Shown here: positions 1 to 7,533 of the stretch, piece after piece
How the letters are laid out: the number at the start of each line of letters is the position of its first letter
Position numbering within the stretch: position 1 is the stretch's first letter
Assembly (NCBI GenBank): GCA_019309485.1
Contig: JAFDGC010000007.1
Span: 1 to 64,000 of the forward strand
Reading direction: 5' to 3'
Length of the DNA stretch: 64,000 nt
Origin: Deltaproteobacteria bacterium
Lineage (GTDB): Bacteria; Desulfobacterota; Desulfobacteria; Desulfobacterales; UBA2156
Notes under the pieces: model-generated
The model's database searches: none
What the model was told of the DNA's origin: nothing
Seen by the model: the letters and a program-made list of their open reading frames with translations, nothing else
Made by a program: the position numbers and the translations under genes

Positions 1-20
1 CGTTTCCATATCCACCGTAG

Positions 21-141
21 GGTGGCATTTTATATGCCACCGAAAACCGACGATCACGGTTCGGTCGGGTATAAAACCCGACCCTACGGAATAGGAATCA
101 CATTTGATCCCAAAACCTGCGGTCGGATATAAAATCTGACC
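21..141. repeat. Three REP-like hairpins with covarying stems
   Basis: Three short inverted repeats lie at 21-41, 63-83 and 121-141. Each has an 8-bp stem and a 5-base loop that reads TTTAT on one strand and ATAAA on the other. The second and third are inverted relative to the first, and a CCGTA-like flank is shared. The stem sequences differ (GGTGGCAT, GGTCGGGT, GGTCGGAT), but pairing is kept by matching changes on the other arm, apart from one G-T wobble in the third. The form resembles bacterial REP elements. No transposase of the REP-associated kind is visible in the window. Confidence 0.75.
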
Positions 142-162
142 GTACGAGGTGGGTTGATTGTC

Positions 163-191
163 TTGATTTCCTCTTTTGATTTTAATATGAT
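163..191 (+). promoter_or_regulatory. Sigma70-type promoter upstream of lnt
   Basis: TTGATT at 163-168 and TATGAT at 186-191 are separated by 17 bases, a near-consensus sigma70 pair. Transcription would start near 198 and leave a leader of about 190 bases before the lnt start codon. The promoter could serve lnt-prfB, a separate small RNA, or both. Confidence 0.6.
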
Positions 192-240
192 AAAAACAAT
201 TTGTGTCTTTTGCACTACGGGCAGGCAAGTTTAACGGAAA

Positions 241-365
241 CGGCCGGCTCCTTATACGGCCGATACATCTGAATGACAATGGATGGTCCGGGTCGCGGTG
301 AGGTCTAACACCCCACCCGCACCCGGGATGTGCTGGAACCGAGGCCCTTTTCCCGGGGCCTTTTT
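241..365 (+). promoter_or_regulatory. Structured leader with terminator-like hairpin before lnt
   Basis: Three hairpins lie in tandem. The first is CGGCCG paired at 241-246 and 257-262. The second has CCGGGT 288-293 pairing with ACCCGG 321-326, and an inner GGTG 297-300 pairing with CACC 309-312. The third is a 6-bp GC-rich stem, 342-347 with 356-361, running into T5 at 361-365, which is the form of a Rho-independent terminator. It stops 26 bases before the lnt ATG. It may be an attenuating leader or the end of a small RNA made from the promoter at 163-191. I do not recognise it as SRP RNA, 6S RNA, tmRNA, RNase P RNA or a known riboswitch. Confidence 0.45.
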
Positions 366-391
366 CGCATCATCTGAAAAAAGCAGCAAAG

Positions 392-1966
392 ATGAGAAAG
401 CGGATCTTTTCGTCAAAAAAAACACCGCGGCCGCTGCCCTTTTTTGTACGGGGTGCCCTTGGGATGGGGAGCGGACTCCTCCTCAGTGCATCCTTTCCCG
501 GCACCGGGGCCTCCTGGCTTGCATGGATCGCCCTGGTTCCTTTGTTCATCGCCCTGGTGGGGCTGGATTTTTGGGAAGGCTTCCGGTGCGGATTTTTGGC
601 CGGGATGGCACACTTTCTCACGCTCCTTTACTGGCTCGTTCCCACCATGGTGCAATACGGTCCTCTCCCCTTGTACGTGTCTGTGCCGCTTTTGGTCCTT
701 CTCAGTGCCTACTTATCCCTTTTTCCGGCCCTTTTTTGCGGCGTCTTCACAACGCTTCCCTTGCGCGGCATCGCCTTGGTTTCCGGGATCCCCGCCCTCT
801 GGGTCTTTTTCGAATATCTCCGGTCGGTCCTGTTCACCGGGTTTCCCTGGGCCCTGTTGGGGTACTCCCAGGTGAAATGGTTGCATTTGATCCAGGTATC
901 GGATATAGTGGGTGTCTACGGGGTCTCCTTTTTGATCCTCTCTTTCAACGCCGCCCTGTTTACGCTCTACCTATCCGGAACGCGGCGCCTCATTTCCCCC
1001 CCGCGATTCGTCGGAGGAAGCCTCGTGTGGGCCATCCTCCTGGTCGCTTGCTCCTGGATTTACGGGGAGTGGCGCATCCGGCAGGTGGATGCCGGGGCTG
1101 CCCTTGCAGAAAAAGTGCAGGTGGCCGTGGTTCAGGGAAATATCGACCAGGCCGTGAAATGGGACCCCCAGTATCAGGCGGCTTCGGTGGAAAAATACCT
1201 GGCGCTGACCCGCAAGACGCAAAAGACAAAACCGGATCTGGTGGTTTGGCCGGAGACGGCCACGCCCTTTTATTTCCTCCGGGACGAGGCGCTTTCCGCC
1301 GCGGTTTTGGAGGGCATAAAGGCGTATGACAGCGATTTCATGATCGGAAGCCCGGCGTATGAGCCGAAAAACGGACGGATTGAATACTTTAACAGCGCGT
1401 ATTTGATCGATTCCAAGGGGACCGTTTTCGGCCGGTACGACAAGGCCCATCTTGTTCCCTACGGTGAATACGTCCCGCTGAAAAAATGGATGCCCTTTGT
1501 GGGCAAGATGGTGGAACATGTGGGAGATTTCACCGCCGGGGAAGAAGGCGCGGTCATCGACTGGAGGCGAAAACCCCTGGGAACACTCATCTGCTACGAG
1601 GTAATTTTCCCGGGCCTTTCCCGGGCCGCGGCGAAAAACAGGGCCCGATTGCTCATCAATCTCACCAATGACGCCTGGTACGGAGACACGAGTGCGCCGC
1701 ACCAGCATTTTTTCATGGCGGTGTTCCGGGCGGTGGAAAACCGGCGAGCCCTGGTGCGCAGCGCCAATACGGGCATCAGCGGATTCATCGATCCTGTGGG
1801 TCGGGTGACGGGACAAACCCCCCTCTTTAAAGAGGCGGTTTTGAACGAAACGGTGCCGCTGATGACGGGAACGCCCCTTTATCATCACCTGGGAGACATA
1901 TTTCCGCTGGCCTGCGCGGGAATTACCGTGGCGGCCGTGGGAGTCAGAAGAAAAAAGACGGTATAA
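392..1966 (+). CDS. lnt: Apolipoprotein N-acyltransferase
   Basis: Inner-membrane enzyme that adds the third acyl chain to the N-terminal cysteine of lipoproteins, the last step of their maturation. At 524 residues it has the usual family length: an N-terminal block of hydrophobic helices (about residues 8-220) followed by a nitrilase-like periplasmic domain. The catalytic triad is visible as Glu288 in VVWPETA, Lys351 in DKAHLVPYG and Cys401 in LICYEV. The ribosome-binding site before the ATG at 392 is poor and the start lies just after a terminator-like hairpin, so a later start cannot be excluded. prfB follows 9 bases downstream and is probably co-transcribed. Confidence 0.93.
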   Translation: MRKRIFSSKKTPRPLPFFVRGALGMGSGLLLSASFPGTGASWLAWIALVPLFIALVGLDFWEGFRCGFLAGMAHFLTLLYWLVPTMVQYGPLPLYVSVPLLVLLSAYLSLFPALFCGVFTTLPLRGIALVSGIPALWVFFEYLRSVLFTGFPWALLGYSQVKWLHLIQVSDIVGVYGVSFLILSFNAALFTLYLSGTRRLISPPRFVGGSLVWAILLVACSWIYGEWRIRQVDAGAALAEKVQVAVVQGNIDQAVKWDPQYQAASVEKYLALTRKTQKTKPDLVVWPETATPFYFLRDEALSAAVLEGIKAYDSDFMIGSPAYEPKNGRIEYFNSAYLIDSKGTVFGRYDKAHLVPYGEYVPLKKWMPFVGKMVEHVGDFTAGEEGAVIDWRRKPLGTLICYEVIFPGLSRAAAKNRARLLINLTNDAWYGDTSAPHQHFFMAVFRAVENRRALVRSANTGISGFIDPVGRVTGQTPLFKEAVLNETVPLMTGTPLYHHLGDIFPLACAGITVAAVGVRRKKTV

Positions 1967-1975
1967 CAGGAGGAC

Positions 1976-3083
1976 ATGAAAATGACGGTTGAAATCAAGC
2001 AAGAGATCAAAGAGATTCAAACCCAACTTCACCAGCTGGGAGACTATCTTTGACATCGGTGCAAAAGAAAAACGTCTGAAAGAAATCGAAGCCGTCATCT
2101 CGACGCAACGCTTCTGGGAGGATCCGGACAAGACCAAGCCTTTATTGAAAGAACGCGCCCGGATCACGCAACAGGTCCAAGCGCATAAATCCCTTTGCAC
2201 CGCGGCCGATGAAAGCGCGCTCCTTCTCGATATGGCAGAGGAGGAGTCCGACGCCGAAACCGTGGAGGAAGTCTTCCGCCAGGTGGCCTGGATCAAGAAA
2301 AAGGTGAAGGATTTTTCCCTCACGGTGATCCTGAACGGGGAAGACGATCCCGATGACGCCATTGTCTCCATCAATGCCGGCGCCGGCGGCACCGAAGCCC
2401 AGGACTGGGCGGAAATGCTGTTCCGGATGTATTCCCGCTGGATCGAGGGAAAGGGATTCGGGCTGGAACTCATCGACATGCAGCCCGGGGAAGAAGCGGG
2501 GATCAAAAGCGTCACGTTCGGCGCCTCCGGCCCCTATGCTTATGGGTATCTGAAAACCGAGATCGGCGTCCACCGCCTGGTGCGGATTTCCCCCTTCAAT
2601 GCCAGCGGGAAGCGCCACACCTCCTTCGCCTCGGTGTTTGTCTATCCGGACGTACAGGATGAAATCGTCATCGGGATCGATGATAAGGATCTGCGCATCG
2701 ACGTGTTCCGGGCCAGCGGCGCCGGAGGACAGCATGTGAACAAAACCAGCAGCGCCGTGCGCATCACCCACATTCCCACGGGTATCGTGGTCCAGTGCCA
2801 GCAGGAAAAATCCCAGTTCCGGAACAAGGACCTGGCCATGAAAGTCCTGCGGGCCCGGCTCTACCAGCACGAAAAAGAAAAACAAAACGAAAAAATGAAA
2901 GAGATCCACGAAAGCAAGGACGAAATCGCCTGGGGAAACCAGATCCGCTCTTATGTCCTGCATCCCTACCAAATGGTCAAGGATCATCGGATTGGCCTTG
3001 AAATCGGAAACGTCAACAGCGTGCTGGACGGCAACATCGATCCCTTCATCGAGGGCGTGCTGCTCAAGCAAAAAGCCCATTAG
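1976..3083 (+). CDS. prfB: Peptide chain release factor 2, made by programmed +1 frameshift
   Basis: RF2 releases the finished protein at UGA and UAA codons. Translation starts at ATG 1976 behind an AGGAGG-type site. It reads 25 codons to an in-frame TGA at 2051-2053 set in the classical slippery context CTT TGA C, with a GGGAG Shine-Dalgarno-like stimulator just upstream, then continues in the +1 frame from 2052. This gives a 368-residue product. Placing the shift here puts the SPF anticodon-mimic tripeptide at residues 205-207 and the catalytic GGQ at 250-252, as in E. coli RF2. An annotation starting in the +1 frame near 1989 would be wrong. The shift site autoregulates RF2 level. Confidence 0.95.
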
Positions 3084-3101
3084 CACGGAGAAAAACGGTC
3101 C

Positions 3102-3671
3102 TTGACGCAAACGGATCCCCTGGAGATCATCGCCCGGTTTTACGCCCCCGGATCACCGACATGGGCCATGCTGGTCCATCACGGAAAGGCCGTGGCCCGA
3201 AAAGCCCTGGATATCGCTGCTGGGAGTCCCTTTGCCAAAAGCCTTGATCTGCAATTCGTCGAAGAAGCCGCCATGCTCCATGACATCGGCATCTTCCTGA
3301 CACACACCCCGGAGTTGGGGTGCGCCGGCGTCCACCCTTATGTCTGTCACGGGGTCCTTGGAAACCGGGTTCTTCGCGCCATGGGGCTGACGACGCACGG
3401 CCGGGTCTGTGAACGCCATGTGGGGGTGGGCATCTCCGTGGAGGACATCCAGCGCTTTGATCTCCCCCTCCCGCCGCGGGACATGATCCCCGAAACCCCG
3501 GAAGAAGAACTGATTTGTTACGCCGACAAGTTTCATTCCAAGAACGGGGTTCCCGAGGGCCGGTACAAGGCCCTCGAGGAGATCGAAAAAAGCCTCAAGG
3601 CCATCGGAGAGATCCATTGGAATCGGTTCCGGGAATGGGCCTTCCGATTCGAAGGGATCCGGTTGAATTGA
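3102..3671 (+). CDS. HD-domain phosphohydrolase-like protein
   Basis: A 189-residue protein of the HD/HDIG superfamily, metal-dependent phosphohydrolases. His26-His27 in MLVHHGKA, the His60-Asp61 pair in MLHDIG and later histidines in VHPYVCHG form the expected metal-binding pattern. The start is TTG at 3102 after GGAGAA; no better in-frame start is seen. It sits 18 bases after prfB and 13 bases before thiD, so it is probably in the same operon, but this does not reveal a substrate. It may act on a nucleotide. It lacks a sensory or cyclase domain. Confidence 0.75.
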   Translation: MTQTDPLEIIARFYAPGSPTWAMLVHHGKAVARKALDIAAGSPFAKSLDLQFVEEAAMLHDIGIFLTHTPELGCAGVHPYVCHGVLGNRVLRAMGLTTHGRVCERHVGVGISVEDIQRFDLPLPPRDMIPETPEEELICYADKFHSKNGVPEGRYKALEEIEKSLKAIGEIHWNRFREWAFRFEGIRLN

Positions 3672-3684
3672 AAGGAGAAGCGCG

Positions 3685-4488
3685 ATGAGAACCGCCCTGA
3701 CCATCGCCGGCTCGGATTCCTCCGGCGGCGCCGGGATCCAGGCGGACCTGAAGACCTTTCAGGCCCTGGGCGTCTTCGGCATGAGCGCCGTTACGGCCGT
3801 GACGGCCCAGAACACCCGTAAGGTTTACGACATCCAGGAAATGCGGCCCCAAATGGTAATGGATCAAATCCTGTGTCTTTTCGACGACATGGAAATTCAT
3901 GCCGTAAAAATCGGGATGGTGGCAAGCATCCCCCTCATCGAAGCCGTGGCCAAGGCCCTGGGCCGGATCCCCTGCCCGCCGGTGGTCCTGGATCCGGTGA
4001 TGATCTCCAAGAGCGGGTACCGCCTGCTGAAGGAAGACGCCCAGCAGGCTCTCGTGGAACTGCTGTTTCCTTTGGCCGAAGTGGTCACCCCCAACATTCA
4101 CGAAGCCCAGGCCCTGTTGAAAGAACAAATCCCGGATCCTGAATCCATGCGGGAAGCCGCGCGGCGGATCGTGGAAAAGGGCGTGAAAAAAGTGGTGGTC
4201 AAGGGCGGACACCTGGGCGGAGAGGATGCCAGGGACATCGTTTTCGACGGAAACCGGTTCATGGAATTGACCCACCAGCGGATCCCCACCAAGAACACCC
4301 ACGGCACCGGCTGCACCTTTTCTTCGGCGGTGGCAGCGCACCTGGCCCGGGGAAAAGACTTCTTTACCGCCGTGCAATCGGCCAAGATTTATGTCACCGG
4401 CGCCATAACAAACGCCCTTCCCCTGGGAAAGGGGTGCGGCCCCACCCACCACTTCTGGGATCTTTACGCCAAAGCCGGCGTCTCTTGA
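3685..4488 (+). CDS. thiD: Hydroxymethylpyrimidine/phosphomethylpyrimidine kinase
   Basis: Phosphorylates hydroxymethylpyrimidine (HMP) and then HMP-phosphate to HMP-diphosphate, the pyrimidine half of thiamine. The 267-residue ribokinase-fold protein opens with the family signature TIAGSDSSGGAGIQAD at residues 5-20. Near the C terminus it has the GTGCTFSSA anion-hole loop with the usual cysteine. The ribosome site AAGGAG precedes the ATG by 8 bases. The HMP-precursor transporter thiZXY lies just downstream on the opposite strand, so salvage and kinase are neighbours. No TPP riboswitch precedes thiD itself. Confidence 0.95.
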   Translation: MRTALTIAGSDSSGGAGIQADLKTFQALGVFGMSAVTAVTAQNTRKVYDIQEMRPQMVMDQILCLFDDMEIHAVKIGMVASIPLIEAVAKALGRIPCPPVVLDPVMISKSGYRLLKEDAQQALVELLFPLAEVVTPNIHEAQALLKEQIPDPESMREAARRIVEKGVKKVVVKGGHLGGEDARDIVFDGNRFMELTHQRIPTKNTHGTGCTFSSAVAAHLARGKDFFTAVQSAKIYVTGAITNALPLGKGCGPTHHFWDLYAKAGVS

Positions 4489-4623
4489 AGCCGATAAAAC
4501 TTCGCCCGCTTTGAATCGGTATCGGGTTCGGGTTCGAAATCGGTATCGGTAAGCGCCCGGGCCTGAAGGGAACGGCCTTGAATCCCGGGCTGCGGTGACC
4601 GCATCAACCCCGGTTCCCGCCCT

Positions 4624-5574
4624 TCAAGGCAGTTCCACGGCATAGGCCTCAAGATCCGGGATGCGCTGAATGAGGCCGTTTTTTTCGGCGAACGCGGCAA
4701 ACCGGGTGTACCGCTTGCGGTCCAGGGCTCCAGGTCGGAGGGCGAAGCGGGGCAACGTGTCCTTCCAGGCCCTCCGGTTCAGTTCATCGTCGAGTTCTTT
4801 CCGATTCTTCAGGAACAATTCCCAGCTTTCCCCGGGATGATTGATCAGAAACCGGGTCCCAGCTTCCAGGGCGTCCACGAAGTCCCGCATCCGGGGATCC
4901 TCCAATCGATTCCGGTGGGCCACCAGGATCAATTCGTCGTAGGGGGGAATCCCGTGATCCTCCACGAAAAAGGCCCGGCCCGGCCGTTTTTCAATCTCCA
5001 TTTGATTCAATTCGAAATTGCGGAACGCGCCGATGACGGCATCCGTGGTCCCGGCGATCAAGGAAGGGGACAAGGAAAAATTGACGTTGACAAGCGTGAC
5101 ATCGGAAAGGGACAAGCCGTGCCTTGAGAGCATGGTCTTCAACAGCACGGTTTCGAACCCGCCGATGGAATACCCGATCCGTTTTTCTTTCAGGTCCGCG
5201 ATGCTGTTGATCTTCCCGTCGGCCAACACCACGAGACAGTTCAGGGGGGTGGCCACCAGCGTGGCGATGCGCACCAGCGGGAGCCCCCGGTCCACGTGGA
5301 GATGATGCTGGGGCTGGTAGGAAACCGCCATGTCCGCCTTGCCGGCCGCCACCAGCTTTGGGGGGTCATTGGGGTTGGACGGCACCTGGAACTGAACCGC
5401 AAGCCCCTTTTGCTTAAAAAACCCCTTTTCTTTCGCCACAATCAATCCGGCGTGGTCCGGGTTGATGAACCAGTCGAGGACCACCGTCATTTGGTCCAAC
5501 GCCGCTGCGGGACGAATCCCTCCCCATCCCAGAAAAAGAAAGAGCACCACCACGATCTTTCCTGCGGATTTCAT
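4624..5574 (-). CDS. thiY: ABC transporter substrate-binding protein for thiamine pyrimidine precursor (ThiY/NMT1 family)
   Basis: Periplasmic binding protein of 316 residues with an N-terminal signal peptide (hydrophobic stretch at about residues 7-24 ending in PAAA). The NMT1/THI5-like fold is clear from VVLDWFINPDHAG and from the KADMAVSYQPQ segment. Members bind N-formyl-4-amino-5-aminomethyl-2-methylpyrimidine or related HMP precursors. The gene overlaps the permease by 4 bases (ATGA type) and is the last of thiZXY, behind a TPP riboswitch, which supports the thiamine role. The exact ligand is inferred. Confidence 0.88.
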   Translation of the reverse strand: MKSAGKIVVVLFLFLGWGGIRPAAALDQMTVVLDWFINPDHAGLIVAKEKGFFKQKGLAVQFQVPSNPNDPPKLVAAGKADMAVSYQPQHHLHVDRGLPLVRIATLVATPLNCLVVLADGKINSIADLKEKRIGYSIGGFETVLLKTMLSRHGLSLSDVTLVNVNFSLSPSLIAGTTDAVIGAFRNFELNQMEIEKRPGRAFFVEDHGIPPYDELILVAHRNRLEDPRMRDFVDALEAGTRFLINHPGESWELFLKNRKELDDELNRRAWKDTLPRFALRPGALDRKRYTRFAAFAEKNGLIQRIPDLEAYAVELP

Positions 5575-6332
5575 GGGTTTTCACCCTCCTTTCCTTCTTC
5601 GTTTTGCCAAAAGACGATCCGCGTCATGGCATAATCCACCAAAAAATACAGTGAAAGGGCAAGCACGGCCAAAACCGCCAGGGCCGCAAACATCACATCG
5701 ATTTGCATCCGGGCATTGGCGTGGAGCATGTAAAACCCCAGACCCTCGCTGGAGCCAACCCATTCCCCCACCACCGCGCCGATGGGGGCCGTGGCAGCGG
5801 CCACCCGAAGGCCCGAGGCAAAGGCCGGCAGCGCCCCGGGAATTCGGATGTGACGGATCACGGCCATGGGCACGGCGTCCATGACCCTGGCCAATTCGAG
5901 CCATTCCGGATCGATCCGCCGCATCCCGTCGTAAAAGGTCGCCGTCACCGGAAAGTAGATGATCAACACGGCCATGGCTACCTTGGAAAGCATCCCGTAC
6001 CCGAACCAGAGCACCAGAAGCGGCGCCAGGGCAAAGACCGGAACCGCCTGGCTCACCACCAGGACAGGGAGGAGCCAGCGCTTGAACCTGGCCGAAGCGA
6101 TCATGGAAAGGGCGCTTCCCGATCCCACCACGGCGCCCAGGACAAGGCCCGAAAGGATTTCCACGAAGGTGATTCCGGCGTGATACGCCAACACGCGTGG
6201 ATGTGCGTGGACGGCCCGGGCCACCTGGACCGGTCCGGGGAGAATATAGGGAGGGGCGCCGGTGATCCAAACCAGGCCCTGCCAGACCAGGACCAGCCCC
6301 GCGGCCATGATCAAAAGGCGCACCGGGTTCAT
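5571..6332 (-). CDS. thiX: ABC transporter permease, thiamine precursor uptake
   Basis: A 253-residue integral membrane permease of the BPD-transport (SsuC/TauC-like) type with about six hydrophobic segments. The cytoplasmic EAA-like loop lies around MRRIDPEWLELARVMDA. It overlaps thiY downstream and thiZ upstream by 4 bases each, so translation of the three subunits is coupled. Its role as the HMP-precursor channel rests on this arrangement and on the upstream riboswitch. Confidence 0.88.
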   Translation of the reverse strand: MNPVRLLIMAAGLVLVWQGLVWITGAPPYILPGPVQVARAVHAHPRVLAYHAGITFVEILSGLVLGAVVGSGSALSMIASARFKRWLLPVLVVSQAVPVFALAPLLVLWFGYGMLSKVAMAVLIIYFPVTATFYDGMRRIDPEWLELARVMDAVPMAVIRHIRIPGALPAFASGLRVAAATAPIGAVVGEWVGSSEGLGFYMLHANARMQIDVMFAALAVLAVLALSLYFLVDYAMTRIVFWQNEEGKEGENP

Positions 6333-7147
6333 GGGCCCACCTCGGCTTCCAGAAGGCGCAAAAGGGTCTCCTGGAGTGCGGCCACGGCGGGATCGCCGGG
6401 CCTGCGGGGGGGGTCTCCGGGCGGGATGACCGCATCGCTCAATCTCGCTGGATGCCCTTGCAGGACATGAATGCGGTGTCCCAGGCGCAGGGCCTCCAGG
6501 GGATCGTGGGTCACCATCACCACGGTCTTTCCCTGCACCCGTTGCGATGCCATGTCCTGGAGCTTGAGCCGCGTCAGGGCGTCGAGGGCGGAAAAAGGTT
6601 CATCCATGAGGATCACCGGCCGGGCCTCCATAAGGGTCCGCAGCAAGGCCGCCCGCTGGCGCATCCCGCCCGAGAGTGTCGAAGGAAGCGCATCGACATA
6701 CTCCCCCAGCCCGGCATCGGAAAGGAGCGCGGCGGCTTTTTTTCTTTTTTCCTCGGTCAGCTCCCCCCTCAGGCGGGCCCCCAGACACACGTTTTCCCGA
6801 ACCGTCAGCCACGGAAGCAACAGGTCTTTCTGGGCCATCCAGGCGGTGGCACCCTCCTGCCGGAGAAATCCATTGAACCGGATGCGTCCGCTCAGACCCT
6901 TGCTCAAGGTGCCGGAAATGATTTTCAACAAGGTGGATTTTCCACATCCCGAAGGACCGATGAGACAGGTCCACAACCCCTTTTCCACGAAAAAATCGAG
7001 GCCCCTAAAAATCGTCTTTTGGTCATAGGCAAAAGAAACCTTTTCCAGGACAATGCCGGGGGGAGGATCGGACGGCAGATCGCTTGCGCCGGGGACGGGC
7101 ATCCCCGGGTCTAATGAAAGCCGGTCGGAATCGACGGACATTTGCAT
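6329..7147 (-). CDS. thiZ: ABC transporter ATP-binding protein, thiamine precursor uptake
   Basis: A 272-residue ATPase subunit of the nitrate/sulfonate/taurine-like group. Walker A is GPSGCGKSTLLK, the signature is LSGGMRQRAALLRTL, Walker B is VILMDEPFSALD and the switch His is in VMVTHDPLEAL. It is the first gene of thiZXY. A second in-frame ATG two codons later (7141) is a possible start. The TPP riboswitch ends about 90 bases upstream. An uncommon feature is the roughly 30-residue Asp/Pro-rich extension before the ATPase core. Confidence 0.9.
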   Translation of the reverse strand: MQMSVDSDRLSLDPGMPVPGASDLPSDPPPGIVLEKVSFAYDQKTIFRGLDFFVEKGLWTCLIGPSGCGKSTLLKIISGTLSKGLSGRIRFNGFLRQEGATAWMAQKDLLLPWLTVRENVCLGARLRGELTEEKRKKAAALLSDAGLGEYVDALPSTLSGGMRQRAALLRTLMEARPVILMDEPFSALDALTRLKLQDMASQRVQGKTVVMVTHDPLEALRLGHRIHVLQGHPARLSDAVIPPGDPPRRPGDPAVAALQETLLRLLEAEVGP

Positions 7148-7235
7148 GAATCCGTTAACGGAAAAGGTCAGCGATCGGAATCAGCGCCGGAAGGAAAGTG
7201 AAGACGGATGGAAAAAATGCGGTTAAAGCTCATTT

Positions 7236-7320
7236 TCCCTACGCCGGCATGATCCGGATCAGGTTCCAGGGGTCGAGGCCGCAAGCCTCCTCTCAGCTGA
7301 TGAATCTCAACTCCCCCAAT
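7236..7320 (-). promoter_or_regulatory. TPP riboswitch (THI box)
   Basis: Read on the minus strand, the segment has all the conserved blocks of the thiamine-pyrophosphate aptamer: GGGGGAG at the 5' end, CTGAGAGG in the pyrimidine-sensing arm, then ACCCCTGGAACCTGATC and ATGCCGGCGTAGGGA in the pyrophosphate-binding and closing arms. It lies in the leader of thiZXY and should lower expression when TPP is plentiful. Confidence 0.95.
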
Positions 7321-7349
7321 GACGTGATATTTTCGTCTCGATGGTTTTT

Positions 7350-7378
7350 TCTATACGCCTTCGCCGTCGCCCTGTCAA
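7350..7378 (-). promoter_or_regulatory. Sigma70 promoter for the thiZXY riboswitch transcript
   Basis: On the minus strand TTGACA (7373-7378) and TATAGA (7350-7355) are 17 bases apart. The expected transcription start near 7343 lies about 20 bases before the riboswitch aptamer. Confidence 0.8.
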
Positions 7379-7533
7379 ATCGGGGCGGCGGGTTTCATTT
7401 TTTCTGCCTTTTATGAGCGATTTTCGAGTTTGCCGCAGCTGCAAGGCGTCCGGAAGCCAAGGCCTTCAATTCGTACGTCGAGCTTTCGGTAACGCAGCAG
7501 ATGCGGTGAAATCGGAAACGATCATACAAGGTT
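7379..7533. other. Intergenic stretch between divergent thiZXY promoter and nfnB 3' end
   Basis: No gene seen. It is the remaining part of a 386-base gap (7148-7533) that also holds the riboswitch and its promoter. No convincing terminator with a T-run follows nfnB. Confidence 0.5.

Noticed and set aside
971-2515. 514-codon minus-strand open frame
   Set aside because: Antisense to lnt and prfB; no domain; no ribosome site.
4498-4623. Direct repeat ATCGGTATCGG between thiD and thiY
   Set aside because: Only two copies about 30 bases apart between convergent genes; too little to claim a repeat family or terminator.
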